Shown: one piece after another, positions 1 to 10,425 of the stretch
Layout of the letters: each line of letters opens with the position of its first letter
How positions within the stretch are numbered: the first letter of the stretch is position 1
From: Hordeum vulgare subsp. vulgare
Taxonomy: Eukaryota > Streptophyta > Magnoliopsida > Poales > Poaceae
DNA: 64,000 nucleotides
Assembly: GCF_904849725.1 (NCBI RefSeq)
Contig: NC_058524.1
Location: 510,058,263 to 510,122,262, forward strand
Direction: 5' to 3'
Position numbers and translations under genes: made by a program
The notes under the pieces: model-generated
Told to the model about the DNA's origin: nothing
The model's database searches: none
The model's input: the letters and a program-made list of their open reading frames with translations, nothing else

Positions 1-826
1 TGGGGCATCCCCAAGCTTAGGCTTTTACGACATCATTGAATCTCTGGGGGTGCCTTGGGAATCCCCAAGCTTGATCTCTTGCCACTCTTTATCTCTTTGT
101 CCATAAGAACTTCACCCAAAACTTGAAAACTTCACAACACGAAACTTAAACAGAAACTCGTGATAACATTAGTATAAGAAAGCAAACCACCACTTCCTTA
201 GGTACTGTAGCAAACTTAGATTCTACTTATGATGATGTTGGGTTACTGTATTTTCAATCTTCCATGGCTAATACCCCCCGATACTATCCATAGTTTCATC
301 AAAATAAGCAACCAACACAACAAAAACAAAATCTGTTAACAGCACACCAGTCTGTAGCAATTTGTATATTTCATATAGTTCTGTTACTTCAAAAATTCTG
401 AACAATTACAACAGTATGAAGAATTTGCGTAGAAATCAGCATAAAAAAGGATCAACTCAAAAGCTCTTACAGAAAAAAATGAAAATTCTTTTCGTGAGCA
501 GAAAGTTTCTGTCTTTTCCAGCATGACCAAACGATCATCCCCAAGACTAATCATAACGGTTTTTCTTGGTACAAACGAAAAAAGAAACACAAAAAACACA
601 ATCATAACAGAATTATGAAAGTGTGGAAAACACAAAACAGAAAGAAAAAGGATAAATTCATTCAGTTGCCTCCCAACAAGCGCTTTTGTTTAACGCCCTT
701 AGCTAGGCAAAAGGTGATGGAATCACGTATAGTCATCTTTGGTGATCAAACCGTAAGTAGCCCTCATCATAGATTCATAAGGCAATCTTATTTCCTTTCT
801 AGGAAAGATCTACCAAAAATAATGGG
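1..826 (-). other. Non-coding 3' internal domain of E1
   Basis: After the truncated protease there is AT-rich sequence with no recognisable RT, RNase H or integrase motif in any frame. The motif CCCCAAGCTT occurs at 9-18 and again near 63-72. The same motif directly abuts the LTR of E10 at 40709, so on the minus strand it marks the polypurine-tract side of the 3' LTR. The E1 3' LTR therefore probably begins not far left of position 1. Small ORFs here look fortuitous. Confidence 0.6.
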
Positions 827-1549
827 TCATGAAGGATTGCAATCTATGTCAAGTACAATGAAATCCACGGGTACATAGTTCTTATTTGCAACAATAAGAA
901 CATCATCGATCCTTACCATGGGTTTCTTGATAGTAGAATCTGCAAGATTGAAATTAAGAGAACACTCTTCAATCTCATGAAAACCAAGAATATCACATAA
1001 AGACTTTGGAATCGCGGAAACACTAGCACCCAAATCACACAAAGCATTGCACTCATAGTTTTTGATCTTGATCTTGATAGTAGGTTCCCACTCATCATGA
1101 AGTTTTCTAGGTATAGAGACTTCTAATTCGAGCTTCTCTTCAAGATATTTCATCATTGCATCTACGATATGCGCGGTAAAGGCTTTGCTTTGGCTATAAG
1201 AATGTGGAGAGTTTGCAATGAATTGCATCAAAGAAATGCATTCAAACAAGGAGCAATTATCATAATTGAATTCCTTGAAATCCAAAGTGGGAATTTCATT
1301 ACTACCCAAAATTTCGATTTCTTCTACTCCACTCTCCACACCTTTATCATCAAGATGGGTGGACTCCGAATCATTGGGGCATTTTTCAACCAAAGTGGAT
1401 TCATATCCAGCCCCTTCATCAATAGGTTTGACACGCGAAAACAAAGATTCAAGAGGAGACACACCAAGCACTTTAAGATCTTCGTGATTTGCATCACTAG
1501 AACGCACCCTTTTAAACCATTCATGCCTAGCGCGAATTTGGGCGGTTCT
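827..1549 (-). pseudogene. Aspartic protease region of Athila-like E1, truncated
   Basis: In the same frame as gag and directly after a TAA (1550-1552), the minus strand encodes about 240 residues. They hold an acidic linker and then a retropepsin-like fold. The active-site motif reads CDLGASVSAIP, with DLGA in place of the usual D[ST]GA, about 80 residues from the end. The expected flap and the later ILGRPFL-type segment are cut off: a stop follows DIDCNPS, and only a decayed IIFGRSFL-like stretch is left beyond it. The protease would mature Gag in the virus-like particle. E4 carries a parallel copy at 11325-12010. No polymerase follows, so this is the last recognisable coding piece of E1. 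Confidence 0.7.
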
Positions 1550-2391
1550 TTATTTGCTCTCATTCATGGAGACACACATAGCTTTCAAAGTTTCATCCAA
1601 TTTGACCTTGGGAGGAGCACATCTAACTTTCAAAGCATCAATATCACAAGACATCCTATCAACGCTCTTAGCCAAATCGTCTATTTTGAGTAGTTTTTCC
1701 TCTATGGACGCATTGAAAATCTTTTGAGAGTTGATGAAGTCTTTGATATTACTCTCTAAATCATAGGGTAATTTGTTGTGATTTCCATAAGTGTTGTTGT
1801 AGGAATTGCCATAATTGTTAGAGGAGTTACTAGGAAAAGGCCTAGGAACATAGTTTCCTCTAAAAGCATTGTTGTTGCCGAAATTGTTCCTACCAACAAA
1901 ATTCACGTCCAAACTAGCGTTGCTACTCTCAATCAAGGAAGATAGTGGCATGTCATTAGGATCTACAGTAGCGTTCCTACTAGAAACCAAATTCATCAAC
2001 TCGTCCATCTTAGCACTAAGCGAGTTAATTTCTTCTATAGCGTGTACCTTTTTGCTAGCAGGTGACCTTTTAGTGTGCCACTGAGAGTAGTTGGTCATGA
2101 TATTGTCTAGGAGTTTTGTAGCGTCTCCTAACGTGATTTCCATGAACGTTCCACCTGAGGCGGAGTCCAAGATATTGCGAGAAGCGAAACTCAAGCCAGC
2201 GTAAAAGATTTGTATAATCATCCACGAACTCAAGCCATGAGCGGGACAATTTCTAATCATAAGCTTCATCCTCTCCCAAGATTGTCCAACATGTTCATGA
2301 TCAAGTTGCTTGAAATTCATGATATCGTTACGTAAGCAGATGATCTTAGCCGGCGGAAAATGCTTGGATATGTAAGCATCTTTGCACTTAT
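1550..2391 (-). pseudogene. Gag of E1, C-terminal part (interrupted by E2)
   Basis: This is the C-terminal three quarters of a Ty3/gypsy Gag. It covers the end of the retrotransposon_gag helical domain (KDAYISKHF, then WERMKLMIRNCPAHGLS), an Asn/Gly-rich low-complexity stretch (GRNNFGNNNAFRGNY) and a coiled-coil-like tail. The reading frame continues exactly from 7933-8254 if E2 and one CTTAT copy are removed, as the uninterrupted E4 copy confirms. No CCHC knuckle is visible. The ORF ends in TAA at 1550-1552, and the protease follows in the same frame. Gag would form the particle shell. Apart from the E2 insertion this gag is open, which suggests a fairly young E1. Confidence 0.75.
2387..2391. 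repeat. Target-site duplication of E2 (CTTAT), left copy
   Basis: CTTAT here matches CTTAT at 7928-7932 on the other side of E2. The uninterrupted E4 gag has a single CTTAT at the corresponding site near 12769, so this is a true empty-site comparison. Confidence 0.93.
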
Positions 2392-2465
2392 TGTTGGGGA
2401 ACGTCGCATGGGAAACAAAAGTTTTCCTACGCGCACGAAGACCTATCAAGGTGATGTCCATCTAC
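2392..2465 (-). repeat. 3' LTR remnant of E2 (74 bp)
   Basis: These 74 bp match the terminal part of the BARE-type LTR (compare 6147 onward, 26589 onward and 47412 onward). At 2466 the sequence jumps to the region that encodes SMYENKVW in E9 and E13. The joint shows only two or three bases of shared sequence (AC or TAC), as expected for illegitimate recombination. Confidence 0.88.
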
Positions 2466-4870
2466 ACTTTGTTTTCATACATGGATCCTCTCTCGGATTT
2501 CATGGCCTCTAGCCATTTGTCGGAATCCGGGCCCACCATTGCTTTCTCCATAACTCGTAGGTTCACTGTTGCTCAACAACATGACCTCCAAGACAGGGTT
2601 ACCGTACCACTCTGCAGTAGTACGCGACCTTGTCAACCTACGAGGCTTGTAGTAACTTGATCCGATGCTCGATGATCACCATCATCAGCTTTCAGTTCAA
2701 TTGGTGTAGGCGCCACAGGAACAATTTCTTGCGCCCTGCTACACACTGGTTGAAGTGATGGTTCAATAACCTCATCAAGTTCTACCACCCTCCCACTCAA
2801 TTCTTTCGAGAGAAACCTTTCCTCGAGAAAGGATCCGTTTCTAGAAACAAACACTTTGCTTTCGGATGTGAGATAGGAGATGTACCCAACTGTTTTGGAT
2901 ATCCTATGAAGATGCATTTATCCGCTTTTGGTTCGAGCTTATCAGACTGAAACTATTTCACATAAGTGTCGAAGCCCCAAACTTTCAAGAAACGACAGTT
3001 TAGATTTCTCTAAACCTCAGTCTATGCTGTGTCATCTCAACGGAAATACGTGGTGCCCTATTTAAAGTGAATGCGGTTGTCTCTAATGCATAACCCATAA
3101 AAAATAGTGGTAATTCGATAAGAGACATCATAGCATGCACCATACCAAATAGTGCGTGGCTATGACGTTCAGACACATCATCACACTATGATGTTGCCGG
3201 TGGCATGAACTGCGAAACAATTTCCACATTGTCTTAACTGCGTACCAAAACACGTAACTCAGATATTCATTTCTATGATCATATCGTAGATCGTTTATCC
3301 TCTTGTTACGACGAACTTCACTCTGAAACAGAATTGAACTTTTCAATATTTCAGACTTGTGATTCATTAAGTAAATACTCTTGTATCTACTCAAATCGTC
3401 ATTGAAGTAAGAACATAATGATATCCACTGCGTGCCTCAGCACCCATTGGACTGCATACATCAAAATGTATCACTTCCAACAAGTTACTATCTTGTTTCA
3501 TCTCAATGAAAACAAGGCTTTGCTCATGTGGTATGATTTGCATGTCACTAGTGATTCAAAATCAAGTGAGTATAAACATCCATCAACATGGAGCCTCTTC
3601 ATGCAATTTATACCAATATGACTCAAGCGGCAGTGCCACAAGTAAGTGGTACTATCATCATTACCTCGTATCTTTTGGCACCAATATCATGAACATGTGT
3701 AACACTACAATCGAGATTCAATAAACCATTGAAGGTGATTATTCAAGCAAATAGAGTAACCATTATTCTCTTTAAATGAATAATCGTATTGCAATAAACA
3801 CAATCCAATCATGTTCATGCTTAACGCAAGCACCAAATAACAATTATTTAGGTTTAACACCAATCCCGATGGTAGAGGGAGTGTGCGACGTTTGATCATA
3901 TCAACCTTGGAAACACTTCCAACACGTATCGTCACCTCGCCTTTAGCTAGTCTCCGTTTATGCCGTAGCTTTCATTTCGTGTTACTAATCACTTAGCAAC
4001 CGAACCGGTACCAATACCCTCGTGCTACTAGGAGTACTAGTAAAGTACACATCAACATCATGTATATCAAATATACTTCTTTTGACTTTTGCCAGCCTTC
4101 TTATCTACCAAGTATCTAGAGTTGCTCCGCCTCAGTGACTGTTCCCCTCATTACGGAAGCACTTAGTCTCGGGTGTGGGTTTAATCTTGGGTCTCTTCAT
4201 TAGTGCAGCAATTGTTTTGCCGTTTCACGAAGTATCCCTTCTAGCCCTTGCCTTTCTTGAAACTTAGTGGTTTTACTAACCATCAACTATTGATGCTCCT
4301 TCTTGATTTCTACTTTCGCAGTGTCAAACATCACGAATTGCTCAAGGATCATTGTATCTGTCCTTGATATGTTATAGTTCATCACGAAGCTCTCACAGCT
4401 TGGTGGCAGTGACTTTGGAGAACCATCTCTATCTCATCTGGAAGATTAACTCCCACTTGATTCAAGCGATTGTCGTACTCAGATAATCTAAGCACACGCT
4501 CAACGATTGAGCTTTTCTCCCTTACTTTGTGGACAAAGAATCTTGTCAGAGGTCTCGTACCTCTTAACAAGGGCACAAGCATGAAATCACAATTTCATCT
4601 CTTTAGAACATCTCTTATGTTCCGTGATGTTTGAAAACGTCTTCGGCGCCTTGCTTCTAAGCCATTAAGTATTTTGTACTGAACTATCGTGTAGTCATCA
4701 GAAACGTGCATGTCAGATGTTCACAGCATCCACAGACGACGCTCGAGGTGCAGCACACCGAGTGGTGCATTAAGGACATAAGCCTTCTGCGCAGCAACGA
4801 GGACAATCCTCTGTAAAGTTTGCTACTATCAACTTTCAACTAAATTTTCTCTAGGAACATATAAAAATAG
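2466..4870 (-). pseudogene. Decayed gag-pol of E2 (gag, protease, integrase, connector)
   Basis: On the minus strand, from high to low coordinates, pieces of a BARE-type polyprotein remain. Gag is near 4380-4870 (segments like YDNRLNQVGVNLPDEIE), a protease/integrase stretch near 3705-3935 contains LPSGLVLNLNNCYLV, an integrase core remnant lies near 3128-3394, and the post-integrase connector lies at 2633-2917 (ESKVFVSRNGSFLEERF). Frames change repeatedly and many stops intervene. RT and RNase H are absent except for a short start at 2466-2630. The gag resembles that of E8 (36936 onward) more than E9 or E13, so E2 and E8 look like one subfamily. Confidence 0.75.
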
Positions 4871-6134
4871 TAGAGCTATAGCGCAAGCTACATCGTAATT
4901 CGCAAAGACCATTAGACTATGTTCATGACAATTAGTTCAATTAATCATATTACTTAAGAACTCCCACTCAAAAAGTACATCTCTCTAGTCATTTGATTGG
5001 TACATGATCCAAATCCACTATCTCAAGGCCGATCATCACGTGAGTCGAGAATAGTTTCAGTTGTAAGCATCTCTATGCTAATCATATCAACTATATGATT
5101 CATGCTCGACCTTTCGGTCTCATGTGTTCCGAGGCCATGTCTGCACATGCTAGGCTCGTCAAGCTTAACCCGAGTGTTCCGCGTGTGCAACTGTTTTGCA
5201 CCCGTTGTATGTGAACGTTGAGTCTATCACACCCGATCATCACGTGGTGCCTCGAAACGAAGAACTGTCGCAATGGTGCACAGTCGGGGAGAACACAATT
5301 TCGTCTTGAAATTTTAGTGAGAGATCACCTCATAATGCTACCGTCGTTCTAAGCAAGATAAGGTGCATAAAGGATTAACATCACATGCAATTCATAAGTG
5401 ACATGATATGGCCATCATCATGTGCTTCTTGATCTCCATCACTAAAGCACCGGCACGATCTTCTTGTCATCGGCGTCACACCAAGATCTCCATCATCATG
5501 ATCTCTATCAACGTGTCTCCATCGGGGTTGTCGTGCTACTCATGCTATTACTACTAAAGCTACGTCCTAGCAATATAGTAAACGCATCTGCAAGCACAAA
5601 TGTTAGTTTAAAGACAACCCTATGGCTCCTGCCAGTTGCTGTACCATCAACGTGCAAGTCGATATTTAACTATTACAACATGATCATCTCATACATCCAA
5701 TATATCACATCACATTGTTGGCCATATCACATCACAAGCATACCCTGCAAAAACAAGTTAGACGTCCTCTAATTTTGTTGTTGTATGTTTTACGTGGTGA
5801 CCATGGGTATCTAGTAGGATCGCATCTTACATACGCAAACACCACAACGGAGATATATGAATTGCTATTTAACCTTATAAAAGGACCTCATCGGTCAAAT
5901 CCGATTCAACTAAAGTTGGAGAAACTGACACTTGCCAGTCATCTTTGAGCAACGGGGTTACTCGTACCGATGAAACCAGTCTCTCGTAAGCGTACGAGTA
6001 ATGTCGGTCCAAGCCGCTTCAATCCAACAATACCGCGGAATCAAGAAAAGACTAAGGAGGGCAGCAAAACGCACATCACCGCCCACAAAAACTTTTGTGT
6101 TCTACTCGAGAAGACATCTACGCATGAACCTAGC
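4871..6134 (-). other. Untranslated leader of E2
   Basis: About 1.26 kb lies between the primer site and gag. It is non-coding and collinear with the leaders of E9 (32441-33683) and E13 (53265-54504), sharing segments such as CTCCCACTCAAAAAGTACAT. Small ORFs in this stretch recur as shared DNA rather than as conserved protein. A long leader is typical of BARE elements. Confidence 0.75.
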
Positions 6135-6145
6135 TCATGATGCCA
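6135..6145 (-). promoter_or_regulatory. Primer binding site of E2 (initiator tRNA-Met type, decayed)
   Basis: The minus strand reads TGGCATCATGAGC directly after the LTR. The canonical copia site is TGGTATCAGAGC, and the E11 and E13 copies read TGGTATCAAAGC. It would prime minus-strand DNA synthesis. Confidence 0.65.
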
Positions 6146-6146
6146 C

Positions 6147-7927
6147 TGTTGGGGAACGTCGCATGGGAAACACAAAATTTCCTACGCGCACGAAGACCTA
6201 TCATGGTGATGTCCATCTACGAGAGGGGATATTCGATCTATGTACCCTTGTAGATCGCACAGCAGAAGCGTTAGTGAACGCGGTTGATGTAGTGGAACGT
6301 CCTCACGTCCCTCGATCCGCCCCGCGAACCGTCCCGCGATCAGTCCCACGATCTAGTGCCGAACGGACGGCACCTCCGCGTTCAGCACACGTACAACTCG
6401 ACGATGATCTCGGCCTTCTTGATCCAGCAAGAGAGATGGAGAGGTAGATGAGTTCTCCGGCAGCGTGACGGCGCTTCGGAGGTTGGTGATGATCTTATCT
6501 CAGCAGGGCTCCGCCCGAGCTCCGCAGAAACGCGATCTAGAGGTAAAACCGTGGAGATATGTGGTCGGGCTGCCGTGGCAAAGTTGTCTCAAATCAGCCC
6601 GAAAACCTCCGTATATATAGGGGGAAGAGGGGGAGCCTTGCCTTGGGGTCCAAGAACCCCCAAGGGGGTCGGCCGAGCCAAGGGGGGCAACCCTCCCCTT
6701 CCAAACCGAATCCAACTAGGTTTGGAAGGAGGAGGCCTTCCCCCTTTTCCCACCTCCTCTTTTTTTCTTTTCTCTTTGATTTTCTTCCTATGGCGCATAG
6801 GGCCTTCTTGGGCTGTCCCACCAGCCCACTAAGGTCTGGTGCGCCACCCCCAAGGCCTATGGGCTTCCCCGGGGTGGGTTGCCCCCCCGGTGAACACCCG
6901 GAACCCATTCGTCATTCCCGGTACATTCGTGGTAACTCCGAAAACCTTCCGGTAATCAAATGAGGTCAACCTATATATCAATCTTCGTTTCCGGACCATT
7001 CCGGAAACCCTCGTGACGTCTGTGATCTCATCCGGGACTCCGAACAACATTCGGTAACCAACCATATAACTCAAATACGCATAAAACAACGTCGAACCTT
7101 AAGTGTGCAAACCCTGCGGGTTCGAGAACTATGTAGACATGACCCGAGGGACTCCTCGGTCAATATCCAATAGCGGGACCTGGATGCCCATATTGGATCC
7201 TACATATTCCGAAGATCTTTATCGGTTGAACCTCTGTGCCAAGGATTCATATAATCCCGTATGTCATTCCCTTTGTCCTTCGGTATGTTACTTGCCCGAG
7301 ATTCGATCGTCAGTATCCGCATACCTATTTCAATCTCGTTTACCGGAAGTCTCTTTACTCGTTCCGTAATACAAGATCCCGCAACTTACACTAAGTCACA
7401 TTGCTTGCAAGGCTTGTGTGTGATGTTGTATTACCGAGTGGGCCCCGAGATACCTCTCCGTCACACGGAGTGACAAATCCCAGTCTCGATCCATACTAAC
7501 TCAACGAACACCTTCGGAGATACCTGTAGAGCATCTTTATAGTCACCCAGTTACGTTGCGACGTTTGATACACACAAAGCATTCCTCCGATGTCAGTGAG
7601 TTATATGATCTCATGGCCATAGGAACAAATACTTGACACGCAGAAAAAAGTAGCAACAAAATGACACGATCAACATGCTACGTCTATTAGTTTGGGTCTA
7701 GTCCATCACATGATTCTCCTAATGATGTGATCCCATTATCAAGTAACAACACTTGCCTATGGCCAGGAAACCTTGACCATCTTTGATCAATGAGCTAGTC
7801 AACTAGAGGCTTACTAGGGACAGTGTTTTGTCTATGTATCCACACAAGTATTGTGTTTCCAATCAATCATGAACAAAGAAATATAATAATAACTAATTAT
7901 TATTGCCTCTAGGGCATATTTCCAACA
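6147..7927 (-). repeat. 5' LTR of E2 (1781 bp)
   Basis: This BARE-type LTR runs in reverse orientation from CGTTCCCCAACA (complement at 6147) to TGTTGGAAATATGCCC (complement at 7927). On the minus strand it carries the TATA region seen as GTATATATAGGGG near 6611 on the plus strand. It is collinear with the LTRs of E9 and E13. ORFs within it are compositional shadows. Confidence 0.92.
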
Positions 7928-7932
7928 CTTAT
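7928..7932. repeat. Target-site duplication of E2 (CTTAT), right copy
   Basis: This is identical to 2387-2391. Removing 2392-7932 restores the Gag reading frame of E1. Confidence 0.93.
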
Positions 7933-8254
7933 CCCAAGAATCGATACTATTTTTAGGCAAAGAAGAAAACCAAGTTTTTGCGCTATCTCGCAACGAGAAA
8001 GGAAAAAGTTTCAAATTAATCACGTCATTATCCACATATCTTTTATTTTGCATATCGCAAAGCTCAATGAAGGTATTGAGATGGGACGCGGCATCTTCAC
8101 TAGGAAGGCCAGAGAATTGCTCTTTCATAACAAGATTCAGCAAAGCTGCGTTGATTTCATACGATTCCGCACTAGTGGCGGGAGCAATCGGAGTACTAAT
8201 AAAATCATTATTATTAGTGCTCAAGAAGTCGCAAAGTTTGGTGTTTTCAGCCAT
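7933..8254 (-). pseudogene. Gag of E1, N-terminal part
   Basis: The start ATG (8252-8254 on the minus strand) begins MAENTKLCDF and is chosen because E4 has the matching start at 13093. About 107 residues follow, ending SIDSWDK, with the typical helical Gag signature LPSEDAASHLNTFIELC and AKTWFSSLPKNSI. The segment is open throughout and is cut only by E2. Upstream ORF extension towards 8404 is C/T-rich leader rather than coding. Confidence 0.75.
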
Positions 8255-8464
8255 GATGACTTCAAGAAACAAACAAGCACACAAGCAAGCAAGAAAACCA
8301 GCAAAGGAAAATGGCAAAAAGGCAAAAGGCAAAAGAAAACGGCAAAGGAGAAAGGCAAATGAAAACTGCAAATGTGAAGTGGGGGGGAGGAAAACGAGAG
8401 GCAACTGGCAAAAAAGTAAATGCAGGAGATGAGTTTGTGAGACCTACTTGGATAGATCTCTCCT

Positions 8465-8482
8465 TCCCCGGCAACGGCGCCA
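8465..8482 (-). promoter_or_regulatory. Primer binding site of E1, tRNA-Asp type
   Basis: The plus strand reads TCCCCGGCAACGGCGCCA, which equals the 3' end of plant tRNA-Asp(GUC) including CCA as I know it. It lies 10 bp from the LTR edge at 8493. A second, decayed copy of the module is at 8513-8526 inside the LTR. Confidence 0.85.
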
Positions 8483-8492
8483 TAAATACTTC

Positions 8493-10103
8493 TGTTACTG
8501 CAACAAAAGACCTTCCAATGGCGCCAGAAACGTGCTACATCACCTGGAATCCTTCTGCTACGGCTACGCCTTAAGGGACTTCCTAGGAAAATATGCAAAC
8601 GATTTCCCCCGTGGCCTTGGAGCCTTGCGTTGGTGTTCCCTCGAAGCGGAAAGGGTGATGTAGCACAACGGTGGTAAGTATTTCCCTCAGTTTGAGAACC
8701 AAGGTATCGATCTAGTGAAGGAGTATCACAAGTGCGCGCACAAACACAAAAAGCCTGCTCCCAACACTATGAAGGGGTTGTCAATCCCTTATAGATTGTT
8801 CGCTAAGTGAGAACTGAAAGCAACAAAGTAACAAAGCAAAGTGAAAGCGAAAGTGGAAACGATAGGTGTGAATAGACCCCGGGGCCATAGTGTTTACTAG
8901 TGGCTTCTCCCATGAAAGCAAGTAGACGGTGGGTGAATAAATTACTATCGAGCAATTGATAGAACCGCGCAAAGTCGTGACGTCATCTATGGCAATGATT
9001 ATATCTATAGGCATCACGTCCAAAACAAGTAGACCGATACTTTCTGCATCTACTACTATTACTCCACACGTCGACCGATATCCAGCATGCATCTAGTGTA
9101 TTAAGTGCAAAAGAACAGAGTAACGCCTTAAGCAAGATGACATGATGTAGATGGACAATCTCATATCTACGACAAAGCCCACCTTGTTACCCTTGATGGC
9201 AACTACACGATGTGTGCCCTACTGCCCCTACTGTCACTGGGAAAGGTCACCACACGGTAAGAACCCAAAACCAGGCACTTCTCCCATTGCAAGAATCATA
9301 GATCTAGTTGGCCAAACAAAACCCAAGACTCGGAGAGACTTTCAAGGATATCAAATCATGCATATAAGAAATCAGCAAAGACTCAAATATATATCATAGA
9401 TAATCTGATCACAAATCCACAATTCATCGGATCTCGACAAACACACCGCCAAAGAGGATTACATTGGATAGATATCCATGAAGATCATGGAGAACTTTGT
9501 ATTGAAGATCCAAGAGAGAGAAGAAGCCATCTAGCTACTAACTACGGACCTGTAAGTCTGAAGTGAACCACTCACGAGTCATTGGAGGGGCGATGATGTT
9601 GATGTAGAAGCCCTCCAACTCCAAAGTCCCCTCCGGCAGGGCACCGGGAAGGGTCTCCAGATGAGATATCGCGGAAACGGAAGCTTGCGGCGGCGGAAAA
9701 GTATTTTCGTGGATCCCTTGATTTGTTTCTGTATTTTAGGGAATATATAGGCGAAGGAGTTAGGTTAGGGGGGCGCCAGGGAGGCCACAAGCCTACTGGC
9801 CGCCGTCCCCTGGTGGCGGATAGTGGGCTTGTGGGCCCCCTGTAGCCCTCCTGGCTTGGCCCTCAAGCCCCCTGATCTTCTTCCGTTCGGGAAAGAATTA
9901 TTTCGGGGATTTTATTCCGTTTGTACTCCGTTCCAAAATCAGATCTGAAAAGAGCCAAAAACACAGAAAAACAGGAACTCGCACTTGTCACTGAATTAAT
10001 AAGTTAGTCCCAAAAAAGATATAAAAGGTACATAAAACATCCAAAGATGACAAGATAACAACATGAAACCATCAAAAATTATAGATACGTTTGAGACGTA
10101 TCA
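8493..10103 (-). repeat. 5' LTR of E1 (about 1.61 kb)
   Basis: On the minus strand the LTR begins TGATACGTCTC at 10103. I place its other end at 8493 (CA on the minus strand) by alignment to E4, where the LTR edge is at 13311. A TATA-like GGGAATATATAGG is near 9740. The first 20 bases form an inverted repeat (GATACGT and ACGTATC). Confidence 0.8.
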
Positions 10104-10371
10104 TGGCTTCTGCTTCCATGTCACGCTGTGCTTTGGCCATTGCCTCCTGCAATTTGGTTAGCTCGGCATTGACCGACTCCTGATTTTCAGATGTAACCGG
10201 GGTTGCCATAAGGCTGGCTATCTCCGCTGCTAGCTCTGTCATGGTTTGTGCTGGAGGCTTGGACGTCCCTCCGGTCTCGTTGTTGCCAGTCGGATTCTGA
10301 GGAGGCTGGGCTGACCCCGCCATGTAGATGGCGATGTGCCTGCGAGATCTCTTGAGGACTTCGGGATCCAT
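10104..10371 (-). pseudogene. Start of E3 gag-like ORF, truncated by E1
   Basis: The minus strand encodes about 89 residues from an ATG at 10371 (MDPEVLKRSRRHIAIYMAG). They include a Pro/Thr/Asn-rich linker and an Ala/Glu-rich helix (ELTKLQEAMAKAQRDMEAEA) that looks coiled-coil forming. The reading frame runs straight into the E1 LTR at 10103, so the rest is displaced. Its position, 3' of the primer site and of a small ORF, fits the N terminus of a gypsy Gag, but no conserved Gag motif is in view. Confidence 0.5.
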
Positions 10372-10425
10372 CGCCAGTGATAGCCCCCCAAGCTATCGTT
10401 CCTCAAGAGGGTGGATCGACGCCGT

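Larger units (their letters stand above)
2392..7927 (-). mobile_element. E2: BARE/Angela-family Ty1-copia element, internally deleted
   Basis: The element is 5536 bp long, in reverse orientation, and inserted in the E1 gag with duplication CTTAT. It has a full 5' LTR (6147-7927), a primer site, a long leader and a heavily decayed gag-pol. Only the last 74 bp of the 3' LTR (2392-2465) remain, fused to the connector just upstream of reverse transcriptase. Because the duplication is intact, the loss of most of the 3' LTR, RNase H and RT happened after insertion. Full-length relatives E9 and E13 are about 8.9 kb, so about 3.4 kb is missing. Confidence 0.88.
1..10103 (-). mobile_element. E1: Athila-like Ty3/gypsy element, 5' part, reverse oriented
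   Basis: Read on the minus strand the order is LTR (8493-10103), a tRNA-Asp primer site, gag, a retropepsin-like domain and a non-coding 3' domain that runs off the window. The gag is split by E2. The LTR starts TGATACGTCTC on the minus strand. A tRNA-Asp primer is known for the Athila lineage, and the gag and protease match those of E4. No RT, RNase H or integrase is seen after the protease, so this is probably a non-autonomous member. The first base outside the LTR is 10104, and TGGCT (10104-10108) is the expected target duplication. Its partner lies left of the window. Confidence 0.8.
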
